Assembly (NCBI GenBank): GCA_000310025.1
Contig: FN648404.1
Coordinates: 124,001 to 188,000, forward strand
DNA: 64,000 bases
Reading direction: 5' to 3'
From: Ectocarpus siliculosus
Lineage: Eukaryota > Sar > Phaeophyceae > Ectocarpales > Ectocarpaceae
Position 1 is the first letter of the stretch. Each line of letters begins with the position of its first letter. A program made the translations under genes and the position numbers. This document shows, piece by piece, positions 44,702 through 55,760 of the stretch. Under the pieces are notes generated by a model. The model was not told the DNA's origin and did no database searches. It saw only the letters and a list, made by a program, of their open reading frames with translations.

Positions 44702-44829
44702 CTTTTCCTCTTATAGGGGAACTTGGCCGTAACAACCTCAAATCTACGTAATCCATCGTCCCAATTCGAAACAAATCTCCCAAGATTACGTTGTCCTCCG
44801 AAACCATTAATTTCCCAATAGAACTCCAT
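44702..44829 (-). CDS. Exon candidate, unknown protein, next to an LTR insertion
   Basis: The minus frame after a TGA opens with MEFYWEINGFGGQRNLGRFV from the ATG at 44,829. It continues with NWDDGLRRFEVVTAKFPYKR to a strong donor, AAAAG|GTGAGT, at 44,701. It looks coding, but no family is recognised. The copia-like LTR starts 34 bp into the presumed intron. Upstream minus-strand frames at 44,982-45,248 and 45,263-45,484 are unusually long for such AT-rich DNA and might be further exons. Confidence 0.3.
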
Positions 44830-45560
44830 CACCCGAAATCCGTTGAATCTTCAAAATGTCAAATAAATTTCTTTTACCCACATAGTACCACCAGTGAATA
44901 ATTGATCCCCTCAAGACGGTACTCTCATTACGTCTCAAGATGTCAAAACACAAGAAGAATGATCCTCAGAAAGTATCTCCATCAAGTCAACGTTCTTTGG
45001 AATAATGTGGCCAATATATTACTCTGCAGAAAAGCATCCTTCACTTGAACAAACATCCTCAAAACAAAACCAGGTTTCAACTGATTGACCAAAAAACACA
45101 ACAAGCCTTTAGGAAAGCACAAAGACTCCAACCGTTGCTTATCAATACATGTCAAATCCTTCCTCCAGAATAAATATAAAGTGAAAAAACAGCCTCTACT
45201 AAAGAGTAAAGAACCCATTCGTCGTGAAACATCAGGGAAAATCTTCATCAGTAGTTGCGGCTTTAGCGTATCAACGAAAATATATCGAACAGCCCCCCTG
45301 CTGTGACTTCCCCGGGAAAAGCAAACATGTAATTGGGTATAATATCACTCCGCCAAACACGAAGAAATATCTCAACAGCAATTGCATATAAAAAAACATT
45401 GTTCAATGAAAACCACACAATACCCTCGTTGTTTTCAGCAGAATTCAAACAATCCCCCTCGCGTTGTGAATCACGGGGCACCAAAAAGCCCCATAGAAAA
45501 CCATGAGTCTTTCACCCATGGCCCACGCGCCCTTTCCAGTAATCAGGAGTCATCATTCCT
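44830..45560 (-). other. AT-rich island with minus-strand open frames
   Basis: Base composition is clearly more AT-rich than the flanks. Two minus-strand frames of 88 and 73 codons (44,982-45,248 and 45,263-45,484) are free of stops and rich in Phe, Leu and Val. They lie upstream of the exon candidate ending at 44,702. No domain is recognised. It may be part of a gene with different composition, or an inserted segment. Confidence 0.3.
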
Positions 45561-45732
45561 AAAACAGGTGCAATACACGAAAGCTTCTCGTGCTGCTATA
45601 AGGATCATGGCACAACACTCCCCCCCCAATGATTCTTGATAGCAGCACGGCCATAACGTTGTTCGCACGCTGCACAAGGACCGAATACCTACAGACAAAG
45701 ACAGCGGCCGAAAACCTACAGACACGGAAAGG

Positions 45733-45990
45733 AAGGTAGTTCCGAGCACCGAAAACACACCGAAACACAGAAAAAACGGTGGTTCAGAGCATCGAAAACG
45801 CACCGAAAGAAAAATATACCGACCCGTAGGCCAAAAACACAGAAAAAACGGTGGTTCAGAGCATCGAAAACGCACCGAAAGAAAATTATACCGGCCCGTA
45901 CGCCAAAAACATTGAAAGAACGGTGGTTCAGAGCACCAAACACACAAAGACGAAAAGAGCGGCCCTTAGGCCGAAAATACAGAAAGATAT
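45733..45990. repeat. Tandem repeat of about 72 bp, three to four copies
   Basis: The block CGGTGGTTCAGAGCATCGAA recurs at 45,778, about 45,849 and 45,920, with a decayed copy at 45,733. Each copy continues with ACGCACCGAAAGAAAA and a CCCGTA-GCCAAAAAC end. Confidence 0.8.
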
Positions 45991-47041
45991 GGTGTCTTGT
46001 GACGTGACCACCGAAGACAAAACAAAAACAATCAACATAGCGGCCCTCAGGCCGAAAATACATGATGAACGGCGTCGCTGGAGCCACAAGAAAAAACAAA
46101 GACAAAGACAAAAACAAAGACAGCGTCCCCCCCCCGCCGAAAACAAGTCAAGAACGGCGTTGCGTATCCACCAAAAACACATCAAAAACAAAGGGCCCCC
46201 GGCCGAAACCAAGGGGTCCATGACCACGAAAATGAACAACAATACCTGCATGGCAGTTAGAAAGGCAGGTGATCCCAGCAACACTATATAAATCCAAACG
46301 CACCGCGGGAACATGAAATGTCAACCATGTTGGTGATAAAAGTGCGGTGAAACGTACGGTGGGGTGGGCTATGGAGGGAGGATGGATCAGCGTCTACATC
46401 GCACGTGTTGAAGAAACTTGTACACGTCGTCGTCGAAAGCGATGCAATCACTAGTCGATAGCCCCCCCCCAAAAAGAAAACTTGCACGCGGCTCCACAAG
46501 TAACCAGTGCCAACACATACATACACTAATGTACGGAAATTCGTTGCCCCCCGAATGGGCACTCAATCAAGAAAAAACCCCAGCATACTGTCTACCAGCG
46601 TGGATTAAAAAATAACACTGTGCACACGGTAAATCCCTTGCAATATTTCATCAGATGGCTGGTCGTGGTCGAATAGCTGATCGAAACAAACGCATGTTGC
46701 CAATGTCAGGTTCTGTAGAAAAACTGCTTGCTGCAACGTGCTCCATAACCGGCTTTCATGTACCGCGAACAAAAAACAGTGTTTGAAAAACAAAGGTTTG
46801 CCATGTCTCCGTTTACCATCACGACCATTCGCATATTTGGAACCAATGACGATCGATCCTTCGCCACAAAACACACTGCAAACGAGAAATGTCGACCAAA
46901 AACAGAAATTGCATATAGAAACCGCACAAATCAAAACCAAACCTGAGGTACCCCACCGCAGCAAGCCCGTCAAACTGCTTGCTGTTCGCCTCGGTCCAGA
47001 TCTTCAAACTTCCGCCAACACGTCTCGGCGCCCCGCTCTCG
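45991..47041. other. No recognisable gene
   Basis: A-rich decayed relatives of the 72-bp repeat run to about 46,250. After that only short ORFs without domains are seen; a minus frame at 46,819-47,115 (IWTEANSKQFDGLAAVGYLR) might be a 3' exon of the Gln/Ala-rich gene to the right. Confidence 0.35.
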
Positions 47042-48255
47042 TCACCACCATATCCCCCGTTGCTCCGGCCGCGAACGAATGTGCCCCAGCCGTCGCGACC
47101 CCAACATTTTGGCACAGTCGAAAGGAGTCTCCACCCCCAGCACCAGCCCCCTTCTGCTCCATCTCAGCAGACGCCGTTTGCTCGGGTCGAACGGGCGCAT
47201 CAGTGCCCCAAACAAGGCCACGTCCAGCCCTTCGTCACTGCTGCTGCTGCTGCTGCTGTTCCTGTCGCCGACCTCCTCGGCGTATCCTCCACTATCTGTC
47301 TGTTCTGTCCCGTCCTCCCGCCGGATGTACAGTTTCTCGCCCCGGAAAGGCGACATCGTCGTCACTTCCGGCTGCTGGGACTGCTGTTGCACGGGTGGTG
47401 TGGGCGGTGTTGTCGTCTTCACCACCGCTGGGGAGCAACGTTCCGTCGCCACCGTCACCACACACCCATGAGCAGCAATTCCCTGCTGATGCCACAACAT
47501 ATCTCCAGCAGATCCAACACCAGATCCAACACCAGATCCAACACAAGTGGGCCTGCTGCAACCGCCATCACCACCAGCGCCGCTGATGCGCCGGGCCGCA
47601 TCAAGCTCAGATTTGTGCATTAGAACCAGTTCCTCCGCCTCTTCTCGCTCCCGCGCTGTTTCCGCTTGAATAGCAGCTCTCTCTGCTCGAATAACAGCTG
47701 TCTCTGCTCGAACAACAGCTCTTTCTGCTTGCACCTGCTCCAACTTCTTGGCGGTCTGGGCTAGCTCCTTGGCAGTCTGGGCTGGTTTGGCTCTTAGTTC
47801 AGCCACCGTGCCAGGTTCCGGCTCAAAACACTGCTGTTGTTGCTGTTGCAGTCGTTGCTGGCAAGGAGGATCACCTCGCTGCTGCGGCTGCTGCTGCGCA
47901 ATTGCGTCGCATCCACGTCGTGTCGAGGAGGTCCCGCTGCTGTGGACAAACGGTTGGCGCTGCTACTCCTGCTGCTGGCTCCTTCCACCTCGAGACATCT
48001 GCTGTTGCTGCGGCAGAAACCCCCGCGGGGTACCCACTGTTGACACTCCCGGTCCTGCATCTGCTGGCAACCGCCCACATGGTTGAACTCATGCTGCTGT
48101 TGCTGCGGCCGCGTAGTTGCGCCGCGTCCTTGAAATCCAGCGGCGGGTGTAGCCGCTGGAGCTGTTGCCGCCTGCCGTGCCCGCACGGCAATGGCGACTC
48201 TGCCCTCTGGTAGGGCAAGTTCGGCTTTGAGTTCCGCCACCTCAAATGGGTCCAT
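47042..48255 (-). pseudogene. Gln/Ala-rich coiled-coil ORFs, unknown (possibly gag-like)
   Basis: Two minus-strand frames overlap end to end. The first, 48,255-47,794, starts MDPFEVAELKAELALPEG and becomes Gln/Ser/Arg-rich. The second, 47,806-47,042, starts AELRAKPAQTAKELAQTAKK and carries a long Glu/Ala/Arg heptad-like coiled coil, then a Gly/Val tandem (VGSGVGSGVG) and a poly-serine run. The frame of the second is open upstream through a Gln run, so a frameshift or unseen intron joins them. Acidic start, coiled coil and low complexity fit a structural gag-like or scaffold protein, but no zinc knuckle or catalytic domain is visible. An LTR fragment lies just upstream at 48,425-48,625. Confidence 0.35.
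47236..47262 (+). repeat. CTG trinucleotide run
   Basis: A short run of about eight CTG-like triplets. It encodes the poly-serine stretch of the minus-strand ORF. Confidence 0.8.
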
Positions 48256-48424
48256 CTCCTTCCCGATAACGCATCAAACACACAAACACACAACCGCGAG
48301 CTCCAAACTGTGACGAACGCGGGAGATAAAACGTTCAGCGCCGGAAGCTCCAAACCGTGACGAATCCGCTCACACGTTGCTCCACACCAATACCGACACC
48401 CGCAGGATCTTTCCTCGATATATC

Positions 48425-48625
48425 GTATTGGGTAGCGGGTGCTTACCGTCAGAGGCTGTGGGCAGAAGGTTGACGCAAGACTTTGTAGTATTAACGAGTG
48501 AGCAGCAGGGCAAAAAAACCTTCACACTAGAAGGTGGTACGCCCTTCAAGTATCACATACCAACATGATGCACAATACCCCCTAGATCTCCGTAGATCCG
48601 TATCTAGTGCTGAGTACACCCAACA
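48425..48625 (-). repeat. Fragment of the copia-like LTR family
   Basis: It matches 44,470-44,667 of the full LTR with good identity and ends at the same CACCCAACA edge. The other half of the LTR is missing. Confidence 0.75.
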
Positions 48626-49301
48626 GGTCTCTCTCGAGAATCAGGGAATGGGGTGTTGCTGGGTACGGAGGAGAGTTTCGAACGTGTGCGGTGAAACAGG
48701 GGGGTCACACGAACACTCCTCATGGGTCGACATCGCAGCCAAGACAGCAGAGCAAATAGCCACAGCGCGGTCACCTACGGGAGCGGGTACCGCTTGACAC
48801 GGGTCAGACGGGGTCTTGCCACGAAAGGGAGGCAGAGGACAGGAATCAGGAAAATATGCCGAAAAAATACACGGTATTGAACGAACCTCTCGTCCGGAGT
48901 GATGGTATGTTCGTCCGCCATGGCTCCGTTCGCTTGGGAGTTGGTGCGTGGTGTGGTACAAGTGCATCAGCGGGCTGCGTGCCTCCGCCTGCTGCCCGAC
49001 AACGGCTTGCGAGCGACGTTGCGAGCGAGGGGGCAACGCCAAGATAACTCGACAGAAACGCCCCCCCCACGAAAACAACTCCCGCGGTGCGGGTGTCCCC
49101 GTTGCCGACGGATTGTAGCGGACTGGCGGACTACTGGCACTACTTCTGTAGGGCGCACTACAGCGTCGGCAGGTTCAGGCTTGCGTGGGGCCATTTCGAC
49201 GGCGACGGCAGCCGCCGGGCTCGTGGCCTTCGACGTAGACGCCTCGGACCTCTTGTACAACCTGAATGAATGCTATCTCCTATTTGACAAATGTAGAAAA
49301 C
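48626..49301. other. No recognisable gene
   Basis: Only overlapping GC-rich frames without domains are present on both strands. Confidence 0.4.
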
Positions 49302-49487
49302 ACTTCCATGGAAGGTGCGCTAGCTTCCGCGTGGAAGTTCGGGCGGCTTCCATGGAGGCTGGTGGTTTGAATCTACACGGAAGCTCAAAACGAGGCTTCA
49401 TTGGGAGCGATTGTCACTTCTATGGAACTAAATTTTCGATATATGGATTTTCCGCTTCCTCCATGGAACATTGACTTCCATGGAAGG
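49302..49487. repeat. Cluster of CTTCCATGGAAG palindromes
   Basis: CTTCCATGGAAG or close variants (TTCCATGGA, TTCCGCGTGGAA, CTTCTATGGAA, TCCATGGAA) occur at least six times in 186 bp. The perfect 12-mer is at both ends of the cluster. Spacing is irregular (about 20-70 bp). Confidence 0.75.
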
Positions 49488-50535
49488 GGGTTCTGCTCCC
49501 ATGTTAAAATAGCTAAAAAGACGCTCATATCATACAAGATGCTCATACTTCTCTCAATTTTGTAGCTGACTACAGTTCGTGCGTAGGTCGGTTCCTCGGG
49601 GCTGCAACGCGGTATCATACCTTCATCTTCTCCTCAATCCCTGGTGATTTCCTTCTCTTCTTTTCGGTGATTGTTACAACTTGCTGGAGGCCCACAGGTC
49701 GACGTACATGGTCAAAACTTCTCTTCCAGAGAAGCGACTGACACGCGAACGGCGTCAAAGGGTTCTCAAAGAACATTCACAGACGAGACATACATGTGAT
49801 AGACGTAATAATGAGTTACAAGGTTCACTTGAACCGGCAATATTCACTTTTTTCCACATGGGGGGTGTTAAGTAAACACCGGGTGGTTGACAGCTTTCGT
49901 GAAAACGTGCCATGGAGATACATGTTGAAGTTGTCCCTTCCTCGTAGATGCGGCATGATCGCCGCCTCTTCGACACCGATAGAGGGCAAACAGGGAAGTG
50001 TCCGATACCTAAATTCCTGTTCTGGCTCTCGTACCCTAGCGCTTCAACTACCGCACCGTCACGGCCTACCAGTACTTTGTGCAGATTCTGTGCGCAGCCG
50101 CCAAAACACAGACCGGGCGCATGTTTACGCGCATACAAGGCCGACTAGCACCCTTAACCAGTAACCGTCGACCCTGCCTTCCACAAGGACGGACGCTGCG
50201 AAACGTGCTTTGTAATATGGCGACACCTAGACTGTACGTGCATCTGTTCGTCGGCAGCAACATGTGACAGGTGCACGACACGCGCACGGTTGTTCGCATC
50301 ACATTGAAGTATGCTTCGTCGCCGCAGGATGTGTACCATCCAGTCATGGTCGTCGCGGTAGGCAAACATTCTTGGTCGATGCCTGGTCCATACTGCTGTT
50401 CCCAAAAAAAGCTTCGAGCTGTACCATATTTGTTTTTTCCCATACTAACAGCAAGAAATGTGTCACGACACGGCGACCATTCTTCGAGTATATAGATTAC
50501 ATGATAGTCTACTATGGGGATAGAGACAGGGAAAT
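49488..50535. other. No recognisable gene
   Basis: Frames on both strands up to about 140 codons have no recognisable domain. Nothing repetitive is obvious. Confidence 0.4.
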
Positions 50536-50875
50536 GGACAAAAGTGGGTATACCCACGCCATTCTCGGACAAAAGTGGGTACCCGAAAATCCAGCGCGCG
50601 CGCCCTCCATAGGCGACCCCCAAACGACTCAAAACCCAATTCTGACACCTGGGCGACACAGCCAGGGACCACACACAGCACGGGCATCGCTTTGATCTCA
50701 CTTCCAGGCACACATTTGGCCCTAAAACCGCTGAGGCGCGCAAGGCCTCACTAGAGTGCCCACTTCTGTCCGACATCGTGGTGGGTATAACTAGCGGCAT
50801 CTACTATTTTTTCATGTACCCACTTGTGTCTACATTTTGACCCACTTTTTGTCCAAATTGTAGCCACTCTTGTCC
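50536..50875. mobile_element. MITE with iterated GGACAAAAGTGGGTA end motifs
   Basis: Two direct copies of GGACAAAAGTGGGTA lie at the left end (50,536 and 50,567). Inverted copies lie to the right at about 50,758, 50,817, 50,839 and 50,861. The unit is 340 bp. Iterated subterminal motifs in opposite orientation at the two ends are typical of transposase-binding ends of cut-and-paste elements (for example CACTA or MULE types), but the superfamily is not determined. It has no coding capacity. Confidence 0.6.
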
Positions 50876-51315
50876 ACTTACGGACGGCGGAAATCGAGCG
50901 GAAATCGACCTCGACGTCACCGCACGGCAGAACATCGAATAGTCTCGGAACGTCTCGGAACCTCCCAACGCCGTATCCATGGCATATTTCCTATCCGTGG
51001 CTGCCGACTGCGGACTGACCGCAGAGGAACATGTCAGAAACATGCCACACCCCTTCGGTACCGGCACGGGAAGATCCCAGGCACGGGAAGATACCCGCGG
51101 CAAGCCCGGCAAGCAGCGCACTAACGGCACGCCACAAATTGTTGCGTGACATAAAACGGACAACAAAACCAACGGCGCGCCTACAGAACAAAAAGACGCG
51201 CATACAGCAACACAGACAGACACACGCGCCACACGCACAAAAAAAAACACCAACCACCACTACGAGGTGGGTGGGTAGCAGCAACCGATATGTAAAGTAC
51301 GAAGAAAAATGCACG

Positions 51316-51331
51316 TACGTACGTACGTGGT
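51316..51331. repeat. (ACGT)n short run
   Basis: Four tandem ACGT units. A related CATA/TACA tetranucleotide run lies at 51,826-51,862. Confidence 0.8.
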
Positions 51332-51439
51332 CGGCTACGGGCAATGTATATAAAAAGCATGAAGGTAACCTTGCCTCCGACCCGTCCGAGCTATACGGTA
51401 TCGGGGAAAACAACCACAGCACAACTGACACAGAGAGGC

Positions 51440-52944
51440 GGCCGATGCGGCCAAGCTTTGTCGGGCTGAAAGCACCCGCGTTTAAGTGCTTCTGGCATTC
51501 CGCGCGCTTGAGGTCCATCTGTGCTTGGTCCTGCACCCCGCTGACACCGGAAGCCCCCCCCCCGTAGATCTCGCCCTTGAACAGGGTGCACAGCTGGCAC
51601 TTCATCAAGTCGGCGCCTGCTCTGAGCTTCAAGTTTGGATAAGTCTTCGCCCAAGTCTTGTAGAGGTAGTCCCGGCTACACAACTTGACGTCCACGCCCA
51701 CCGCGACGTCGCGCACGGAGGCCCTTCCGTTGTTGTTGTAGTACCTGCGGTATTCGTGGTACATGTCCTGCGGCAAAGAAAGGGAGTGAGTGCAGGCAAA
51801 ATGGGTACATACATAACATTCAACATACATGCATACATACATACATATATAAATACGACGTACTTACGTACATACTTCAAAGTACATACCAAGACAATAC
51901 TGCGCGGCGGCATTGCCATAGTTCAAACATAATGTTTTGCAACACCACCAACAACTATATCTCATCAACGATACTTTCAGCACAGACAGCGTGGGGTTGG
52001 GCTATAATATTAGTAGCCGGTGGCAGCAATTTCATGATTATTGAGATGAAGACACCCATCCGCGAGCGAGCACACCACAACAAGCATCCCACAGCAGCAG
52101 CAGTCAGTCGTGCTACTGATGAAGCAATAACGTTGGTCGGCGTGGAAGAACAGAGGCACCAAATACAAAGAAGTACAAAGAAATAACGATAGAAGAAGTT
52201 CATTGCGACAACTCGACAATTATAATAGTAACTGTGACAGAGAGAGGAGATAGATTCAAAAAAACTATTAATGACGCAGTGAGTGGGGACGACGTCATCA
52301 TCATCAGGCGGTCCCCTGCACATGTCGGGAGTGATGCCAGTGTCGTCGTGAACCTATCTACTATCTATACCTTCTTGTGCTTGGTGTACAGGTAGGTGTC
52401 GGAGCTGTTCGGCATCGACTGCCCGCGCGCTCTCTGGATGTGCTCGAGGAAGGTAGCAACGAGTGTTTTTTTTCACCGTTCTTCTCGTCGTAGACACCGA
52501 TGAACAGCAGTGATGAGAGTGGGAGCAAAGGGCGGATAACAATAAAAGTAATAGCAGGCACGACGAGGCGGGGGCGGGAAAATAAATATTACATGATGAG
52601 TTACCGAGCGCAGGTTGTATGCGTATCAAATGAATGGCAAACATTTAGTAATCATATGTATTATCGATAATAACCTCTCTGTGGATGACAGGTGTAGAAG
52701 TGCTGTAACCATTGTTGTTGCACATACAAAAGTAGGACCAAGATACGATCCGAACGGAGGATCTTACTGATGGTTGACCAGCAAGAGACCCGACTGTGGA
52801 TGCGTCCCTCTTGGCGCCACCTGTGGAGCTTGGGAATCCGAGACCCTCGGGCTTGGTCTCCCTCGCCCCTTCGGCGGCACTCTCTCGCTTGTCTCTCTCT
52901 TCTGAGACCCTCTCCTCTCTAAATCTCAACGAAGAGAACTGCAA
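51440..52944 (-). pseudogene. Exons of a transposon-type protein (Y..W..P..CxxC region)
   Basis: Three minus-strand exons are proposed. A charged exon ends at 52,768 with donor TCA|GTAAGA (SEERDKRESAAEGARETKPE). The second, about 52,494-52,371, reads TLVATFLEHIQRARGQSMPN then SSDTYLYTKHKK with donor AAG|GTATAG; an A8 run puts its start out of frame by one base. The third starts at 51,767 after acceptor GCCGCAG: DMYHEYRRYYNNNGRASVRD, then LYKTWAKTYPNLKLRAGADL, MKCQLCTLFKG and QMDLKRAECQKHLN. The order, a linker with an A-R-G-Q-S-M-P turn, an aromatic block, a C-x-x-C and a basic helix with His, resembles the N-terminal part of transposon-derived proteins I recall from aquatic eukaryote genomes. 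No catalytic core was found downstream, so it is probably truncated. The family name is not known to me. Confidence 0.4.
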
Positions 52945-53112
52945 GCCCTTAGTAGTGGGAAAAGACTACTGCGACCCGGGTCTACCCCCAACGAGGGAAG
53001 CCTGTGTCCTCATTGGGCATCTCTCATTGGCGTTGGTACTGGAGGTAGAGGTGAGAGATGTCGACAAAATCAGCCGTGCAACGCGCTCGCGATAAGGCGG
53101 CCCTATTGATGG

Positions 53113-54336
53113 GGCAGACATTTTGAAGTTGTGACGGACCATGCTGCGTTGAGATACTTTTACACCATCCAGGACACTTCAAATATGCTGACTAGGTGGG
53201 CTATTGCTCTGCAGTCGTTTGACTTTACTGTGCGACACAAGCCGGGGAGGTTACACGTTGTTCCGGACACCTTATCTCGGTTGTTTGCTTTTGAGTACCA
53301 GCAACACTTAGCCCCGAAACTAACACCGATATGTAGGAATGTCTCCAAGGATCCTGCTTTGCATGTAGCTGTATCGAACAGACCTTATCAAGTGGCCGCA
53401 GACCGCCTGGAAAATTTGAAACCAGTGCAAAGTGATCGCGAATTGTTGACCATAAATTCGGTTTACATCAGCGCGACCAACGTTTTTGAAACGATAAACC
53501 GAGACATCTTGCGGGAAAAACAAGCAGCCGAGTATGGGAAATACATCGACTATCTTGTGGGGGGAAACGCACGAGTCCCGGACAGCGAAACAGCAACAAC
53601 CATGTCCTATTATTTTGTACCAGACGGATTGCTGTTCAAATCGTATTGACCAGGTTACCTCAGGAAACAAACGTAGTACTTTCACTGATCAAATAGTATT
53701 GCCACAAGCTCTCACGGGCTTAGTTTTGCACGCTTACCATGATCACGTTTTGTCCGGAGGTCACCTAGCATCTAGACCGACTTATGACAAGATCCGCCAG
53801 AAATATTGGTGGCCGAACATGAGTCGTGACGTTCGCACTTGGTGTCAGGAGTGCCAAGCATGCCAACGTCGGAAAACCGCGCACAATCGCACCAAACTGC
53901 CAACTGCACACGTACCAGTACAACGACCGTTTGAGCGAGTTTCAGTGGACTTAGTTGAATACAAGAACGAATCGGTGTCAGCCGCCGGCGTACGATGCAA
54001 ATATGTCCTATCCATGATGGACCATCTAACCCGATTCACCGTGTTGACTCCGATTCCGAATAAATCAGCTGTCACAGTTGCTCAGGCTATCATTGACCGC
54101 ATGATAGGCATTTTTGGACCACCTGAGATGTTACATTCTGATCAAGGGCCTGAATTTGAGAATAGTGTGATCCACCAATTACAGCGTATTCTGAACTACA
54201 AGAAAACCCGCACAACACCATATCGTCCGCAAGGGAATTCTGTGTCGGAACGACTACATTCAACGATGCACGCAATGCTTGCCATGCATAGTTAAATGAA
54301 CCGTGATAATTGGGCATCGCTACGACTCATCCCACG
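53113..54336 (+). pseudogene. Ty3/gypsy retrotransposon remnant: RNase H end and integrase
   Basis: The first frame (from about 53,116 to 53,649) begins in the RNase H domain (VVTDHAALRYFYT, then FDFTVRHKPGRLHVVPDTLS). A TGA at 53,647-53,649 and a shift follow. The second frame, to 54,295, is integrase. It has an H-x-x-x-H then C-x-x-C zinc finger (HDHVLSGGH, KYWWPNM, CQECQACQ) and the catalytic D,D,E: D in SVDLVEY, D in HSDQGPEFEN, E in GNSVSERLH. A stop after HAMLAMHS ends it, and MNRDNWASL, which resembles the normal continuation, is still readable to about 54,336. There the sequence changes to repeat family X. Protease, RT and both LTRs are missing. Confidence 0.85.
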
Positions 54337-54339
54337 GTA

Positions 54340-55312
54340 TATCTTGAATGTTGAAAAAGCGGCGTGTTGTTCCTCTCTTCTGCTTGAAGTTGATAAAGGC
54401 ACGTTGTTCCTCTCTTCTGCTTGAAGTTGATAAAGGCACAACGGCCACTTGGTCCACAGAAAATGCCAAGGTGTGGCGAAAAGTGAGCATGACGCAGTTG
54501 TAGAAGGGGCGTCCCTCCCCCAGCTATATTGCCTCCACACTATGGGTGGATACTAGCGATGGGCGCCTACCTGGGGTGCAAAATAGAAGCCGTTGCCCAC
54601 GAGCTCATGTCAAGCGGAGAAACAAAGTTGTTCCATTGCTGTCCAAATGACAAGAAAGTGCATCAACCCGAAGCCGATGACACCCGTGCACGTATCTCAC
54701 TATGTAGCAGGCGTACCGAGGTCAAACCTCCGGCGCTGCCATCTGCACTCACGGATCTGGCTCGGGTGCAAACGGATTGGGTGTGGGGTGATTCGATGAA
54801 GAGATAGAAGCGTCGCACACGACAGAGCTGTGTTGGCAAAACGTTCCGCCTCCTCTATTTTTCTACTTGAAAATAGAGTACTCTTTGAACGGTCCGTCGA
54901 CAGACTGGTGATGACGCACGTGGTACGAGATAGGGCAAATACGCATTTTTTTCGCGCGCCTTGGTCGTTTTCGTTCGCTGTCGGCGCCCGTGGCGCCGAC
55001 ACAGTGACGCCAGGGTGCGTTAGAGACCCTTGCGAGTGTGCCACGTGCAGATTTCACGGCGTTATGGACGATTAGGTTGACTGACCTTCGGTGATCGCGC
55101 CGTACCCAGGCAAGATTTGTTACGCCGCCTCAAGATTTGTCGGAAGGCTCGTTTCGACAGATCTTGGGTCAAGATTTGTTCGAAAGGGCAGATTTTGGGC
55201 CTCGAGAAATCTTGGCCAAGATATATCAGAAGATTTTGCTCCCATAATCGTGAAACTGGCAGATCTTGGCCAAGGTCAAGAATTTTCGACAAGATTTTGT
55301 TCCCATAAACGT
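54340..55312 (+). repeat. Repeat family X, copy C
   Basis: This is the clearest full copy. Near the start, a TCTCTTCTGCTTGAAGTTGA block of about 46 bp is duplicated in tandem (54,390 and 54,410-54,440). The middle is shared with copy A at high identity. The 3' 220 bp contain repeated CAAGATTTGT and ATCTTGGCCAAGAT words and end TTTTGTTCCCATAAA. It begins where the gypsy remnant stops. Confidence 0.7.
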
Positions 55313-55760
55313 CTGAATAAGAAAACAGAGGAGCGACCCAAAAATACTGTAACGTATACGTATAAGAAACAAGGGGTTACAGGGGGGGGGGGGGGGGGGG
55401 ACTCATAGTCGTGCATGCCGTAGTTGTAAGACCGTTGACCTCGAATCCCTACAAAGCCGGGACGGAGCACGCCGGGTTCTCACCGGACCAGGCTCTCACA
55501 TCACCAAGCGCGAAGCGCCGTGAGGTATTCGGCGAGTCACATGAAGGGTGAGCTGCATCCTGCTAAGGGTGTTCGGCATCTTGTGCTTACTTCCTTGCGT
55601 ACGGATGACAGCTGCGTATGACTTAATTTATTTTCTGGTGCTTTCACTTCCGAGACAGTTATAAGCACTGCTGTGTAACTGCCTCGAGGATGCTTTACCA
55701 TTTTAACACAACGTGGTGCGATCATCCCCCTTGCGCGGAGTGCGGTTTCTCGACCCCGCA
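55313..55760. other. No gene; starts with a G run
   Basis: A run of about 19 G's at 55,382-55,400 begins a stretch of poor sequence complexity. No gene is supported. Confidence 0.5.
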
